A stretch of 64,000 bases of DNA from Raineyella sp. W15-4 (lineage in GTDB: Bacteria > Actinomycetota > Actinomycetes > Propionibacteriales > Propionibacteriaceae): contig NZ_CP137079.1 of NCBI RefSeq assembly GCF_033170155.1, positions 1,426,001 to 1,490,000 on the forward strand, written 5' to 3'. Below the pieces are notes generated by a model. That model was not told where the DNA came from and did not search any database. It was given only the letters and a program-made list of their open reading frames with translations. Positions 1-9,732 of the stretch are shown here, in pieces (within the stretch, counting starts at the first letter, position 1; every line of letters begins with the position of its first letter). The position numbers and the translations under genes are program-made.

Positions 1-645
1 GACGCCGAACAGTCCGCGAAGGCCGCCGCGAAGCTGACCACCTCGAAGGGTGGCAAGGAGTTCGGCCTGCAGGACTTCCTCGACCAGATGAAGGCCGTCC
101 GCAAGATGGGCCCGCTGTCGAAGGTGTTCGGGATGCTGCCCGGGATGGGCCAGCTGAAGGACCAGATCGAGAACATCGACGAGAAGGAGATCGACCGGAT
201 CGAGGCGATCATCCTGTCGATGACCCCAGCCGAACGGTCCGATGTCGGCATCCTCAACGGCTCCCGCCGGTCCCGCATCGCCAAGGGTTCCGGTGTGACG
301 GTCAGCGACGTCAACAACCTGGTCAACCGGTTCGTCGACGCGCGCAAGATGATGGCCTCGATGGCGGGCGGCGCGATGGGCGGCATGCCCGGGATGCCGG
401 GGATGCCCGGCGCGGCCAAGCCGGCCAGGCAGCAGGCCAAGAAGCAGAAGAAGAAGGGGAACAAGGTCTCCGGCAATCCGGCCAAGCGCGCTGCCGGACC
501 GGCCACCGAGCGTCCGGAGACGCCCGCCGCCTCACCGTTCGGGGACGGGGCGCCGGACGGTGCGGACCTGGACCGGGCGATGCAGGACTTCCAGTTGTCG
601 CCCGAACTGCAGAAGATGCTCGACCGGCAGCAGCGCCGGCCCTGA
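1..645 (+). CDS. ffh: Signal recognition particle protein Ffh, 3' part
   Basis: The gene enters the window already in frame, so only the last 214 codons are visible. They cover the methionine-rich M domain, which binds the 4.5S/SRP RNA and the signal peptides of nascent membrane and secreted proteins. The conserved stretch LPGMGQLKDQ and the RNA-binding segment containing GSRRSRIAKGSG are present. After these comes a Met/Gly-rich repeat (GGMPGMPGMPG), a Lys-rich patch and an acidic tail ending MLDRQQRRP, a typical actinobacterial C-terminal extension. The GTPase domain lies outside the window. The order ffh, amidohydrolase, rpsP, rimM, trmD is common in actinobacteria and supports the call. 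Confidence 0.96.
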   Translation, partial: DAEQSAKAAAKLTTSKGGKEFGLQDFLDQMKAVRKMGPLSKVFGMLPGMGQLKDQIENIDEKEIDRIEAIILSMTPAERSDVGILNGSRRSRIAKGSGVTVSDVNNLVNRFVDARKMMASMAGGAMGGMPGMPGMPGAAKPARQQAKKQKKKGNKVSGNPAKRAAGPATERPETPAASPFGDGAPDGADLDRAMQDFQLSPELQKMLDRQQRRP

Positions 646-768
646 CACCACCCGGCCGGCCCCGACCCGACACGCCGACCGGACTCACCGCCTGATCGAC
701 ACCGCCCGGCCGAGCGGCTGACAGCGACCGGCCGGTCCGCCAGACTGGGGGTCGACCCAGGAGGTGCC

Positions 769-2001
769 ATGACCGACCCCGCTGCCGCCGCGCCCCAGCC
801 GCCCCAGGCCCACCCGCACGGACCCCGGCCGCACGTCCATTCCCACGACGGCGGGATCCCGCACATCCACAGCCACCTGCACGGTCGGGTGCCCGCCGGT
901 GATCTCTCCGGGCCCGCCCCGGACCTGCATCTGCAGGGGGTGCTGCTGCCCGGCGACGAGCCGGTCGACCTGTGGATCAGCGGGGGACGTTTCGTCGAGG
1001 GGCCTCTCCCGGAGGCGGAGACCGTTGCCCGGGGCGGGTGGATCCTGCCCGGTCTGGTGGACGCCCACTGCCATGTCGGGCTGGATGCCCATGGTGCGGT
1101 CGACCACGAGACCTCCCGACGCCAGGCGCTGACCGACCGGGACGCCGGGACCCTGCTGATCCGCGACGCCGGCTCACCGGCCGACACCCACTGGATCGAC
1201 GACCGGGAGGACCTCCCGCGGATCATCCGTGCCGGCCGACACATCGCCCGGCCCAGGCGCTACATCCGCAACTTCGCCGAGGAGATCGACCCCGAGGATC
1301 TGGTGGCGGCCGTCGAGCGCCAGGTGGCCGCCGGCGACGGCTGGGTGAAGCTGGTCGGGGACTGGATCGACCGGACGACGGGCGACCTGGCCCCGCTGTG
1401 GCCGCAGCAGGTGGCCGCGGAGGCGATCGCCCGGGCGCACCAGCTGGGCGCCCGGGTCACCGCGCACTGCTTCGCCGAGCAGTCGGTGATCGACTTGGTC
1501 GAGAGCGGCATCGACGGCATCGAGCACGGCACCGGCATCACCGACGAGATCGTCGAGCTGATGGCGGAGAGCCAGGTGGCGCTGGTGCCCACCATGGTCA
1601 ACCTGGAGACCTTCCCGGCGATCGCCGCCGCGGGAGAGGCGAAGTTCCCGACGTACGCCGCCCACATGCGGGACCTGCACGCCCGACGCTTCGAGACGAT
1701 CGGCAGGGCGAAGGAGGCCGGGGTGCCGATCTATGCCGGCACCGACGCCGGCGGTAGCCTGCCGCACGGCCTGATCGGCCAGGAGATCCAACTGCTGGCC
1801 AAGGTCGGCGGCCCGGAGTGGGCGCTCGGCGCGGCGTCCTGGCGGGGCCGGGCCTGGCTGGAGGTTCCCGGGGTCGAGCCGGGCGCCTCGGCCGACGTGG
1901 TGGCGTACGACACGGATCCGCGCCGTGATCCCGACGCGGTCCGCCATCCGCGGCTGGTCGTGCTGCGGGGCCGCGCGTACCCGGGAGACCAGGACGCCTG
2001 A
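769..2001 (+). CDS. Amidohydrolase-family metal-dependent hydrolase with His-rich N-terminus
   Basis: This 410-residue protein belongs to the amidohydrolase superfamily (TIM-barrel, metal-dependent C-N hydrolases). Visible metal-site motifs are HCH at residues 100-102 (in LVDAHCHVG), a His in VTAHCFAE, a second His in GIEHGTGI and the Asp of YAGTDAGGS. The ATG follows AGGAGG at good spacing. The family sits between ffh and rpsP in many actinobacteria, but its substrate is not known to me. Odd feature: residues 15-38 contain nine histidines in HxH-type repeats, possibly a metal-loading or metal-buffering tail. Function beyond the superfamily is not assigned. Confidence 0.85.
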   Translation: MTDPAAAAPQPPQAHPHGPRPHVHSHDGGIPHIHSHLHGRVPAGDLSGPAPDLHLQGVLLPGDEPVDLWISGGRFVEGPLPEAETVARGGWILPGLVDAHCHVGLDAHGAVDHETSRRQALTDRDAGTLLIRDAGSPADTHWIDDREDLPRIIRAGRHIARPRRYIRNFAEEIDPEDLVAAVERQVAAGDGWVKLVGDWIDRTTGDLAPLWPQQVAAEAIARAHQLGARVTAHCFAEQSVIDLVESGIDGIEHGTGITDEIVELMAESQVALVPTMVNLETFPAIAAAGEAKFPTYAAHMRDLHARRFETIGRAKEAGVPIYAGTDAGGSLPHGLIGQEIQLLAKVGGPEWALGAASWRGRAWLEVPGVEPGASADVVAYDTDPRRDPDAVRHPRLVVLRGRAYPGDQDA

Positions 2002-2045
2002 CCCGGTCGGCCGGCTGACGCCTGCGCACCGTCGCAGATCCCGAT

Positions 2046-2075
2046 TTCACCGACATCGGCGATCCGTGGCACAAT
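2046..2075 (+). promoter_or_regulatory. Possible rpsP operon promoter
   Basis: TTCACC at 2046-2051 and CACAAT at 2070-2075 are separated by 18 bases and lie about 150 bases upstream of rpsP. The match to the housekeeping consensus is weak, so this is a candidate only. Confidence 0.35.
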
Positions 2076-2222
2076 GACGGTTGCATCTGTGTGCTCGGGT
2101 CCCTCTCATGCCGTGGCGCACCGATCCACCCGGGCCGCGGAGCCGGTGTCCCCACGCCGATCCTCGTCCCATCCGACATCCCCGGGGCGTTCCGGGACAT
2201 TCGTACAGGAGTATCCACACAC

Positions 2223-2669
2223 GTGGCTGTCAAGATTCGACTGAAGCGGCTCGGCAAGATCCGCACCCCGCACTACCGCGTCGTCGTCATGGACGCGCGT
2301 TCCAAGCGCGATGGTCGCGCCATCGAGGAGATTGGGCAGTACCACCCGAAGAACGACCCCTCGGTCATCGAGATCGACTCCGCGCGCGCCCAGTACTGGC
2401 TCGGTGTGGGTGCCCAGCCGACCGAGGCCGTCGTGGCCCTGCTGAAGCGCACCGGCGACTGGCAGCAGTTCACCGGGGACACCACCGTCCCCTCCGGCGT
2501 GGACCCGCAGCCGGAGCGTCCGGACAAGACGGCGATCTTCAACGCCCAGCTCGCCGACGCCAAGGGTGAGCCGCTGGTGGAGGCCTTCGCGGCGAAGAAG
2601 ACCGAGGCCAAGGAGGCTCCGGCCGAGGAGTCCGCCGCGGACGAAGCCGCCGACGAGGCCGAGGCCTGA
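2223..2669 (+). CDS. rpsP: 30S ribosomal protein S16
   Basis: This 148-residue protein carries the S16 core [12 protein letters not shown] and the segment [20 protein letters not shown]16 is an early-binding 30S subunit protein. The GTG start at 2223 is chosen because the conserved N-terminus begins exactly there and AGGAG lies upstream. Residues after about 110 form an Ala/Glu/Lys-rich acidic tail, typical of actinobacterial S16 and absent from the shorter E. coli protein. It is followed 2 bases later by khpA, so the two are probably cotranscribed and translationally coupled. Confidence 0.97.
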   Translation: MAVKIRLKRLGKIRTPHYRVVVMDARSKRDGRAIEEIGQYHPKNDPSVIEIDSARAQYWLGVGAQPTEAVVALLKRTGDWQQFTGDTTVPSGVDPQPERPDKTAIFNAQLADAKGEPLVEAFAAKKTEAKEAPAEESAADEAADEAEA

Positions 2670-2671
2670 TC

Positions 2672-2935
2672 GTGCTCGCCGAGGCCCTGGAGCACCTGGT
2701 CCGGGGGATCGTGCCGCATCCCGACGACGTCCACGTCAAGGACAAGAACCTTCGCCGTGGACGCCTGCTCGAGGTGCACGTGCACCCCGATGACATCGGC
2801 AAGGTGATCGGACGTCGAGGTCGGACCGCCACCGCGTTGCGGACCGTGATCGGCGCCCTCGCCGGCCGCGAGTCCATCCGCGTCGATTTCGCCGACATCG
2901 ACCGCCCCCGCGGGAACGGCCGCGCCGCTCGTTGA
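2672..2935 (+). CDS. khpA: KH-domain RNA-binding protein KhpA
   Basis: This 87-residue single KH domain contains the GxxG loop within IGKVIGRRGRTA, the RNA-contacting signature. KhpA (YlqC) proteins bind RNA, often as partner of KhpB/Jag, and are encoded between rpsP and rimM across Gram-positive bacteria, as here. The GTG start at 2672 follows the rpsP stop by two bases. The C-terminal DRPRGNGRAAR is a short basic tail. The family assignment is firm; the RNA targets cannot be read from sequence. Confidence 0.93.
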   Translation: MLAEALEHLVRGIVPHPDDVHVKDKNLRRGRLLEVHVHPDDIGKVIGRRGRTATALRTVIGALAGRESIRVDFADIDRPRGNGRAAR

Positions 2936-3022
2936 CCGCGGTCACGTCCCCGGGACGATCTCCGTGCCCCGCAGTCCGTCCGGCTGCGGGGCACGACCCT
3001 TCCACAGGTCGGAGAGGAACCC

Positions 3023-3610
3023 ATGAGTGAGCGCACCAGCGTGGTGGTCGGCCGGATCGGCAAGCCCCACGGCATCCGCGGCGAGGTGACCGTGGAACTG
3101 CGGACCGACGAGCCGGAACGCCGGTTCGCGCCGGGCGCACGGCTGGTCGTCGAGGGCACCGGACGTCCGGTGATCGTCGCCACCCACCACTGGCACCAGG
3201 GTCGGCTGTTGGTGCGGTTCGAGGAGTTCTCCGATCGGACCGCCGCCGAGGCGGCTCGTGGCTGGATGCTGACCGCCGAGGTCGACCCCGCCGAACGGCC
3301 CGAGGAGGAGGACACCTACTACGACCGTCAGCTGATCGGCCTGCGGGTGCTGACCGCCGACGGCCAGGACGCCGGCACGGTCGATTTCGTGGTCCACCTG
3401 CCGGCGCAGGACCTGCTGGAGATCTCCACCGCCGAGGGCACTCGGCTGGTCCCGTTCGTCACCGCCCTGGTCCCACAGGTCGATCTCGCCGCCGGGACGC
3501 TGACCCTGGCCGACGTCCCCGGACTGCTGGTGGATCTCGACACCGAGGGGACGGCCGGCTCCGACGGGCCCGCACCGGACACCGGGGAGGAGGATCCGAC
3601 CCGTGCATGA
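3023..3610 (+). CDS. rimM: 16S rRNA processing / ribosome maturation factor RimM
   Basis: RimM helps assemble the head of the 30S subunit and binds S19. The 195-residue protein starts with the typical [16 protein letters not shown] motif of the N-terminal beta-barrel domain. The C-terminal PRC-barrel follows around residues 105-175 (YYDRQLIGL to [10 protein letters not shown]). The ATG follows GGAGAGG. The last bases overlap the GTG start of trmD, a classic rimM-trmD coupling. The tail [23 protein letters not shown] is an acidic low-complexity extension. Confidence 0.96.
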   Translation: MSERTSVVVGRIGKPHGIRGEVTVELRTDEPERRFAPGARLVVEGTGRPVIVATHHWHQGRLLVRFEEFSDRTAAEAARGWMLTAEVDPAERPEEEDTYYDRQLIGLRVLTADGQDAGTVDFVVHLPAQDLLEISTAEGTRLVPFVTALVPQVDLAAGTLTLADVPGLLVDLDTEGTAGSDGPAPDTGEEDPTRA

Positions 3611-4424
3611 GCCTCCGGTGCAGCACGAACCCAGCCAGCGGATCGACATCGTCTCGATCTTCCCGGACTACTTCACCCCGCTACAGTTGTCCCTGGTCGG
3701 CAAGGCGGCGGCCTCCGGACTACTGGCGGTGGCGGTCCACGACCTGCGCGACTGGACCCACGACCGCCACCGCACCGTCGACGACACCCCGTACGGCGGG
3801 GGAGCGGGGATGGTGATGAAGCCGGAGCCCTGGGGCGAGGCCTTCGATGCGCTGGTGGATCCGCAGTCCCCGCCACTGCTGGTGGTCCCCACCCCGTCCG
3901 GCCTGCCCTTCACCCAGGCACTGGCGCAGGAGTGGTCCCGCGCGCCGCACCTGCTCTTCGCCTGCGGGCGCTACGAGGGCATCGACGCCCGGGTGACGGA
4001 CTACGCCCGCACCGTGATGCCGGTACGGGAGGTCAGCCTCGGCGACTACGTGCTCAACGGTGGTGAGGTCGCCGTGCTGGCGATGATCGAGGCCGTGGTG
4101 CGGTTGATCCCCGGGGTGATCGGCAATCCTGACAGCCTGGTGGAGGAGTCGTACGCCGAGGGGCAGGGCGGCCTGCTGGAGTACCCGGTCTACACCAAGC
4201 CGGCCAGCTGGCGCGGGCTGGACGTGCCACCGGTGCTGCTGTCCGGCGACCACGGTCGGGTGGACGACTGGCGGCGGGAACAGTCCCGGGAACGGACCCG
4301 GCGCCGCCGCCCCGATCTGCTGCCCGCTCCCGAGACCGACGTACGGTCCGCACCCCAGGCCGACGTACGATCCGGTCCCGAGACTGAGCCACCAGCGACA
4401 CCCCAGGCTGCCTCGCCGGCCTGA
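3603..4424 (+). CDS. trmD: tRNA (guanine-N1)-methyltransferase
   Basis: TrmD uses S-adenosylmethionine to methylate G37 of tRNAs and so prevents +1 frameshifting. Signature segments are [11 protein letters not shown], the [12 protein letters not shown] loop, [12 protein letters not shown] and the trefoil-knot motif [13 protein letters not shown]. The GTG start at 3603 overlaps the rimM stop. At 273 residues the protein is somewhat longer than usual because of a C-terminal tail after residue 235. That tail holds an imperfect duplication (TDVRSAP, ADVRSGP) and is Pro/Ala-rich; the catalytic fold ends before it. Confidence 0.96.
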   Translation: MHEPPVQHEPSQRIDIVSIFPDYFTPLQLSLVGKAAASGLLAVAVHDLRDWTHDRHRTVDDTPYGGGAGMVMKPEPWGEAFDALVDPQSPPLLVVPTPSGLPFTQALAQEWSRAPHLLFACGRYEGIDARVTDYARTVMPVREVSLGDYVLNGGEVAVLAMIEAVVRLIPGVIGNPDSLVEESYAEGQGGLLEYPVYTKPASWRGLDVPPVLLSGDHGRVDDWRREQSRERTRRRRPDLLPAPETDVRSAPQADVRSGPETEPPATPQAASPA

Positions 4425-4531
4425 TCCCGGCCGCGGGCGTCGGCGGACTGCCCGATGGAACGTTGTGGCGGGTAAGTGCCCAACTCCGTCACGTTTTGCC
4501 CCTGCCTCGCACCCCGGTCAGTGGGGTGCTC

Positions 4532-4537
4532 TATGGT
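4532..4537 (+). promoter_or_regulatory. Leaderless-type -10 box of sdhC
   Basis: TATGGT is followed by 7 bases and then the GTG start of sdhC. No Shine-Dalgarno sequence is present, so transcription probably starts at the start codon. Confidence 0.6.
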
Positions 4538-4544
4538 ATTGGCC

Positions 4545-5267
4545 GTGGCGACAGCAACTCTCACAACCAAGCAGCGAGCAGCGCGCTCCACTGTGGTGTG
4601 GAAGGCAGTGATGGCAATCACGGGCCTCCTCATGGTGGGCTTCCTGCTCTTTCACATGTACGGCAACCTGAAGCTCTTCGCGGGCCAGCAAGCCTATGAC
4701 ACGTACGCAGAGCACCTGCGCACCATGCTCGAGCCGATCCTGGCCCACCGCGGCTTCCTGTGGATCGTCCGGGTCGTGATGCTGGCCGGTGTCGCGCTGC
4801 ACATCATCTCCGCGATCGTGGTGACCCGGCGGTCCTGGGCGGCCGTCGGCACCGGCAAGCGCTATGAATCGGGCAAGAACCGCAGCGGCCTGCAGCGCAC
4901 CTACGCCTCCCGGACCATGCGCTGGGGCGGTGTGATCATCTTCGTGTTCGTGGTGGCCCACCTGTTGCAGTTCACTGCGACTGCGTTGCAGACCGACCCG
5001 GAGCTGCAACGCTCCGCTTACCTGCGGGTCGTCACTGCCTTCGAGCAGTGGTGGGTCTGGCTGGCGTATCTCATCGCCCTGACCGCGGTGCTCCTGCACC
5101 TGCGCCACGGCATCTGGAGCGCCTTCACCACCATCGGTCTGCACGTCGGCCCGTCCGCGCGCCGCAACCTCAACGCCCTCGCCTGGATCGTCGCCGGTGT
5201 GCTGTGGGTGGGCTTCCTCGCCCCGGTCACCTGGATCCTGATCATGCAGCCGCACCTGACGGTCTGA
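4545..5267 (+). CDS. sdhC: Succinate dehydrogenase/fumarate reductase cytochrome b subunit
   Basis: This 240-residue integral membrane protein has five predicted helices: about residues 20-40, 70-95, 125-150, 165-190 and 215-235. Histidines within or next to the helices (LLFHMYG, ALHIISA, VAHLLQF, LLHLRHG) are candidate ligands for two hemes. One large cytochrome b subunit with no separate SdhD is the arrangement of menaquinone-linked enzymes of the Bacillus/Wolinella type. GTG 4545 is preferred over an in-frame ATG at 4476, because a -10 box sits 7 bases upstream and the extra 23 residues look non-conserved. It is followed by sdhA after 10 bases with a GGAGG site. Confidence 0.9.
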   Translation: MATATLTTKQRAARSTVVWKAVMAITGLLMVGFLLFHMYGNLKLFAGQQAYDTYAEHLRTMLEPILAHRGFLWIVRVVMLAGVALHIISAIVVTRRSWAAVGTGKRYESGKNRSGLQRTYASRTMRWGGVIIFVFVVAHLLQFTATALQTDPELQRSAYLRVVTAFEQWWVWLAYLIALTAVLLHLRHGIWSAFTTIGLHVGPSARRNLNALAWIVAGVLWVGFLAPVTWILIMQPHLTV

Positions 5268-5277
5268 GGAGGACGAC

Positions 5278-7281
5278 ATGACTACCACTACTCCTGAGTC
5301 CCTCTGGCTCGAGGGCAACGACATCCACGACACCAAGGCGCCGCTGGACAGCCCCATCGACAAGATGTGGGACCAGCGGAAGTTCAATGCCAAGCTGGTC
5401 AACCCGTCCAACCGGCGCAAGATGCACATCATCATCGTGGGCACCGGGCTGGCCGGCGGCGCCGCCGCCGCCTCGCTGGGCGAGATGGGCTACAACGTCC
5501 TGAACTTCTGCTACCAGGACAGCCCGCGCCGGGCGCACTCCATCGCCGCGCAGGGTGGCATCAACGCTGCGAAGAACTACCGCAACGACGGCGACTCCAC
5601 CTATCGGCTCTTCTATGACACCGTCAAGGGCGGCGACTACCGCGCCCGTGAGACGAACTCCTACCGCCTCGCCGAGGTGTCGGCCAACATCATCGACCAG
5701 TGCGTCGCGCAGGGCGTCCCGTTCGCCCGTGAGTACGGCGGCCTGCTCGACAACCGCTCCTTCGGCGGTGTGCAGGTCTCCCGTACGTTCTACGCCCGCG
5801 GCCAGACCGGCCAGCAGCTGCTGATCGGCGCCTACCAGGCGCTCGAGCGCCAGGTCGCCGCCGGTAGCGTGACGATGTACGCGCGGCACGAGATGCAGGA
5901 CGTCATCATCGCCGACGGCCGCGCCCGCGGCATCGTGGTGCGCAACATGATCACCGGCGAGATCGAGACGTACTACGCCGACGTGGTGATCCTGGCCACC
6001 GGCGGCTACGGCAACGTCTTCTTCCTGTCGACCAACGCCATGGGCTCCAACGTGACCGCGGCGTGGCGTGCACACAAGCGCGGCGCGTACTTCGGCAACC
6101 CCTGCTACACGCAGATCCACCCGACCTGCATCCCCCAGCACGGGGACTACCAGTCGAAGCTGACGCTGATGTCGGAGTCGCTGCGTAACGACGGCCGGAT
6201 CTGGGTGCCCAAGAAGGCCGAGGACTGCGACAAGGACCCGCGCCAGATCCCCGAGGAGGACCGCGACTACTACCTGGAGCGGATCTACCCCTCGTTCGGC
6301 AACCTGGTGCCGCGTGACATCGCGTCCCGTCAGGCCAAGTACCGCTGTGACGAGGGCCGCGGTGTCGGCCCCGCCATCGAGGAGGTCGACCAGCAGACGG
6401 GCGAGAAGGTCACCCGCCGCCGCGGTGTCTACCTCGACTTCAGCGAGGCCATCCAGCGGATGGGTCGCAAGGCTGTCGAGGCCAAGTACGGCAACCTCTT
6501 CGACATGTACGCGCAGATCACCGGCGAGAACCCGTACGAGACCCCGATGCGGATCTACCCGGCCGTCCACTACACCATGGGCGGCCTGTGGGTGGACTAC
6601 GACCTCGAGACCTCGATCCCGGGTCTGTTCTGCGCCGGCGAGGCGAACTTCTCCGACCAGGGCGCCAACCGGCTCGGCGCCTCCGCGCTGATGCAGGGTC
6701 TGGCGGACGGCTACTTCGTGCTGCCGGCCACCATCCCGAACTACCTCGCCGGGGCGCCGTACGAGGCGATCGACGACTCGCACCCGGCGGCCCAGGAGGC
6801 CATCGCGACGGTCAAGGAGCGCACCGAGAAGCTGCTCTCCATCCAGGGGTCCCGCACGGTCGACAGCATCCACAAGGAGCTCGGCCGGATCATGTGGGAA
6901 TACTGCGGCATGGAGCGCACCGAGCAGGGCCTGATCACGGCGATCGGCCTGATCCGCGACCTGAAGGCGGACTTCTGGCAGAACGTGAAGGTCACTGGTG
7001 AGGGCACCGGTCTCAACCAGGCGCTCGAGCGGGCTCTGCGCGTGATCGACTTCATCGAACTCGGTGAGCTGATGTGTATCGACGCTCTGCAGCGTCGGGA
7101 GTCGTGTGGCGGCCACTTCCGGGCGGAGTCCCGCACGGAGGACGGCGAGGCGCTGCGCCACGACGACCAGTTCCTGTACGTCTCCGCGTGGGAGGCCGCC
7201 GGCCGGGACGGCAAGCCGGTCCTGCACCGTGAGCCGCTGGTCTACAACAACATCGAGCTGAAGACACGGAGCTACAAGTGA
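5278..7281 (+). CDS. sdhA: Succinate dehydrogenase/fumarate reductase flavoprotein subunit
   Basis: This 667-residue FAD protein oxidises succinate to fumarate, or the reverse. The dinucleotide-binding motif [11 protein letters not shown] lies near residue 55. The segment [18 protein letters not shown] carries the His expected to hold FAD covalently. Substrate-site motifs such as [15 protein letters not shown] and [10 protein letters not shown], and the flavin motif [10 protein letters not shown], are all visible. Length and motifs fit the large actinobacterial type. It sits between sdhC and sdhB, and its stop overlaps the sdhB GTG start (GTGA), so the three subunits form one operon. Confidence 0.97.
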   Translation: MTTTTPESLWLEGNDIHDTKAPLDSPIDKMWDQRKFNAKLVNPSNRRKMHIIIVGTGLAGGAAAASLGEMGYNVLNFCYQDSPRRAHSIAAQGGINAAKNYRNDGDSTYRLFYDTVKGGDYRARETNSYRLAEVSANIIDQCVAQGVPFAREYGGLLDNRSFGGVQVSRTFYARGQTGQQLLIGAYQALERQVAAGSVTMYARHEMQDVIIADGRARGIVVRNMITGEIETYYADVVILATGGYGNVFFLSTNAMGSNVTAAWRAHKRGAYFGNPCYTQIHPTCIPQHGDYQSKLTLMSESLRNDGRIWVPKKAEDCDKDPRQIPEEDRDYYLERIYPSFGNLVPRDIASRQAKYRCDEGRGVGPAIEEVDQQTGEKVTRRRGVYLDFSEAIQRMGRKAVEAKYGNLFDMYAQITGENPYETPMRIYPAVHYTMGGLWVDYDLETSIPGLFCAGEANFSDQGANRLGASALMQGLADGYFVLPATIPNYLAGAPYEAIDDSHPAAQEAIATVKERTEKLLSIQGSRTVDSIHKELGRIMWEYCGMERTEQGLITAIGLIRDLKADFWQNVKVTGEGTGLNQALERALRVIDFIELGELMCIDALQRRESCGGHFRAESRTEDGEALRHDDQFLYVSAWEAAGRDGKPVLHREPLVYNNIELKTRSYK

Positions 7282-8048
7282 ACGTCACGTTGCGCGTATG
7301 GCGCCAGAAGGACGCCCGTTCCAAGGGCAAGATGGTCGACTACAAGCTGCAGGACATCGACGAGCACATGTCCTTCCTCGAGATGCTCGACGTTCTCAAC
7401 GAGCAGCTCACCGAGAACGGCGAGGAGCCGGTGGCCTTCGACTCCGACTGTCGTGAGGGCATCTGCGGCATGTGCGGCGTCGTGATCAACGGCATCCCGC
7501 ACGGCCGTGGCCAGACCACTTACCAGACCACGACCTGCCAGCTCCACATGCGGGAGTTCAAGGACGGCGACGTCATCGACGTCGAGCCGTGGCGGGCCAA
7601 CGCCTTCCCGGTGATCAAGGACCTGGTCGTCGACCGCACCGCGTTCGACCGGATCATCCAGGCCGGCGGCTTCATCTCCGCGCCGACCGGCACCGCCCCG
7701 GAGGCCCACTCCACCCCGGTGCCCAAGGCCGACGCCGATCGCGCCTTCGATGCGGCCACCTGCATCGGCTGCGGTGCGTGCGTCGCCGCCTGCCCCAACG
7801 GCTCGGCGATGCTCTTCACCGCGGCCAAGATCACCCACCTGGGCTCCCTCCCGCAGGGCCAGCCGGAGCGCCGCGCGCGTGCGCTCGGGATGGTCGCCCA
7901 GCACGACGCCGAGGGCTTCGGCAACTGCACCAACATCGGTGAGTGCAGTGCCGTCTGCCCGAAGGGCATCCCGCTGCAGTTCATCTCCCGTCTCAACCGC
8001 GACCTGTGGGGCGCGCTGTCGACGGTGGACGGCAAGCACCTGGGCTGA
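7278..8048 (+). CDS. sdhB: Succinate dehydrogenase/fumarate reductase iron-sulfur subunit
   Basis: This 256-residue electron-transfer subunit passes electrons from SdhA flavin to SdhC heme and quinone. The plant-ferredoxin [2Fe-2S] motif [10 protein letters not shown] is at about residues 57-66. The C-terminal cysteine clusters [14 protein letters not shown] and [14 protein letters not shown] provide the [4Fe-4S] and [3Fe-4S] sites. The GTG start overlaps the sdhA stop. The conserved Pro and Gly spacing is intact, so the subunit appears functional. The operon ends here and is followed by a short tandem repeat. Confidence 0.97.
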   Translation: MNVTLRVWRQKDARSKGKMVDYKLQDIDEHMSFLEMLDVLNEQLTENGEEPVAFDSDCREGICGMCGVVINGIPHGRGQTTYQTTTCQLHMREFKDGDVIDVEPWRANAFPVIKDLVVDRTAFDRIIQAGGFISAPTGTAPEAHSTPVPKADADRAFDAATCIGCGACVAACPNGSAMLFTAAKITHLGSLPQGQPERRARALGMVAQHDAEGFGNCTNIGECSAVCPKGIPLQFISRLNRDLWGALSTVDGKHLG

Positions 8049-8109
8049 CCGGTCATCGCCGACCCCGGTCATCCCTGACTCGGTCACTGCCGACCCGGTC
8101 ACACCGGAC
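8049..8109 (+). repeat. Four degenerate 15-16 bp tandem repeats after sdhB
   Basis: Directly after the sdhB stop, units resembling CCGGTCATCGCCGAC repeat at 8049-8063, 8064-8079, 8080-8094 and 8095-8109. They share the core CGGTCA. No open reading frame or strong hairpin explains them. Confidence 0.75.
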
Positions 8110-8150
8110 GGGCCCTCGTTCCGCGGCTGCGGGGCGGGGGCCCGTCGGTC

Positions 8151-8156
8151 TACCGT
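8151..8156 (+). promoter_or_regulatory. Leaderless-type -10 box of the nitrilase gene
   Basis: TACCGT is followed by 6 bases and then ATG at 8163. No ribosome-binding site is visible. Confidence 0.55.
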
Positions 8157-8162
8157 GGGCAC

Positions 8163-9038
8163 ATGCGTATCGCCCTCGCCCAGGTGTCCTCCGGCCCGGA
8201 TCCCCGGGCCAATCTTGCGCTGGTCGGCGAGTGGACCTCCCGGGCGGCCGCCGCCGGGGCCGACCTCGTGGTGTTCCCCGAAGCGACGATGAAAGCCTTC
8301 GGGCAGTCCCTGCGCGGCGTCGCCGAGCCGCTCGACGGCCCGTGGGCGCGGGCGGTGGCCGAGCACGCGGACCGGTCCGACCTGGTGGTGATGGCCGGCA
8401 TGTTCACCCCGGGGGATCCCGGCCCCGAGGCGCCGGACCGGCCGGCTGCAGCCGCGCCTCCCGCACGGATCCGCAACACCCTGCTGGTCACCGGGCGCGG
8501 CATCCATGACGGGTACGACAAGCTGCACCTGTTCGACGCCCTCGGGTTCCGTGAGTCCCGCACCGTCGCCCCCGGGACCGATCCGTGCCTGGTCAGCGTG
8601 CCGGCCCGGGACGGCGGGGGCGCCCTCATCGGCCTGTCGATCTGCTACGACGTCCGCTTCCCCGCCCTGTTCACCGCGCTCGCCGCGGCCGGAGCGACCG
8701 TCCACGTGGTCCCCGCCTCCTGGCAGGACGGCCCCGGCAAGCTGGAACAGTGGCAGCTCACCTGCCGCGCCCGGGCGGCGGACACCACCAGCTGGGTGCT
8801 GGCCTGCGGGCAGGCAGTGCCGGCAGGAGCCACTCCGGGAACCGGCGGCGGAGCCCCACGCGGGGTCGGACACTCGATGGTGATCGATCCCACCGGGACG
8901 GTGGTGGCCGAGCTCGGCCCGGCACCCGACCTGCTCGTCCTGGACCTCGACCCCGACGAGGCGCTCCGCGCCCGCACCGCCCTGCCGGTCCTCGCCAACC
9001 GGGTCACCGAGCTGCCGCCGGTACGCCGACTGGCCTGA
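8163..9038 (+). CDS. Carbon-nitrogen hydrolase (nitrilase superfamily)
   Basis: The 291-residue protein has the full Glu-Lys-Cys catalytic triad of nitrilase-superfamily amidases: Glu in VVFPEATMK (about residue 41), Lys in [10 protein letters not shown] (about 120) and Cys in [10 protein letters not shown] (about 162). Members hydrolyse small amides, for example omega-amidase or deaminated-glutathione amidase substrates. The segment YDKLHLFD is typical of that branch, but the substrate is inferred only. It appears monocistronic, with its own -10 box immediately upstream. The tail after [16 protein letters not shown] matches the normal family end. Confidence 0.88.
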   Translation: MRIALAQVSSGPDPRANLALVGEWTSRAAAAGADLVVFPEATMKAFGQSLRGVAEPLDGPWARAVAEHADRSDLVVMAGMFTPGDPGPEAPDRPAAAAPPARIRNTLLVTGRGIHDGYDKLHLFDALGFRESRTVAPGTDPCLVSVPARDGGGALIGLSICYDVRFPALFTALAAAGATVHVVPASWQDGPGKLEQWQLTCRARAADTTSWVLACGQAVPAGATPGTGGGAPRGVGHSMVIDPTGTVVAELGPAPDLLVLDLDPDEALRARTALPVLANRVTELPPVRRLA

Positions 9039-9300
9039 GCTGAGCATTGGCCGTGGCGCCGTGGCGCCGTGGCGGTGGCGGTGGCGGCCCTGGACGGGGC
9101 ATGGCGGCCGTGGGCGGGCCGTGGTGACCACGGCGGGCCGCCGGGGGCCGAAGGGATTTGAGCGGCCTCGCCGATCTGTGGCAGAATACTCAGCTGTTGC
9201 CCGTACGCTCATGACTCCTGCCACAGGGGGATCGTTCGTGACGTGGGGGCGTCTCCATCCCGACTGCGAGGTGGCCTGTGGCACCGGCGAGGACAACATC

Positions 9301-9651
9301 ATGAGCAAGCTGATCGCTGCGGTGGACGCCGCATCCCTCCGCGACGACGTCCCGGACTTCCGTCCCGGCGACACCGTCAAGGTGCACGTCAAGGTCGTCG
9401 AGGGCAACCGCTCCCGTGTCCAGGTCTTCGCCGGCGTCGTGATCGCCCGCGCCGGCGGCGGGCTGCGGGAGACGTTCACCGTCCGCAAGGTGAGCTTCGG
9501 TGTGGGCGTGGAGCGTACGTTCCCCGTGCACAGCCCGATCATCGACAAGATTGAGGTCGACCGCCGCGGTGACGTGCGCCGGGCCAAGCTCTACTACCTG
9601 CGCGACCGTCGCGGCAAGGCCGCCAAGATCAAGGAGAAGCGCGCTCACTGA
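9301..9651 (+). CDS. rplS: 50S ribosomal protein L19
   Basis: This 116-residue protein carries the L19 signatures [16 protein letters not shown] and [37 protein letters not shown]19 lies at the 30S-50S interface. ATG 9301 is chosen because the conserved N-terminus ([14 protein letters not shown]) begins there. A longer in-frame extension upstream is non-conserved and probably belongs to the 5' leader. In many actinobacteria rplS precedes lepB and rnhB, as it does here. Confidence 0.97.
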   Translation: MSKLIAAVDAASLRDDVPDFRPGDTVKVHVKVVEGNRSRVQVFAGVVIARAGGGLRETFTVRKVSFGVGVERTFPVHSPIIDKIEVDRRGDVRRAKLYYLRDRRGKAAKIKEKRAH

Positions 9652-9732
9652 CGCGCCTCTTCGCTGTTGTCGTTTCCCGGGCGTACGATCGCGATGACCT
9701 CTCGTCGGCGCCCGGGAAAGGAACAGACGACC

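Noticed and set aside
5242-7227. 661-codon leftward frame antisense to sdhA
   Set aside because: A mirror of strong third-position GC bias in sdhA; no motif or start signal. The same applies to the long leftward frames over 7272-9587 and 46227-48761.
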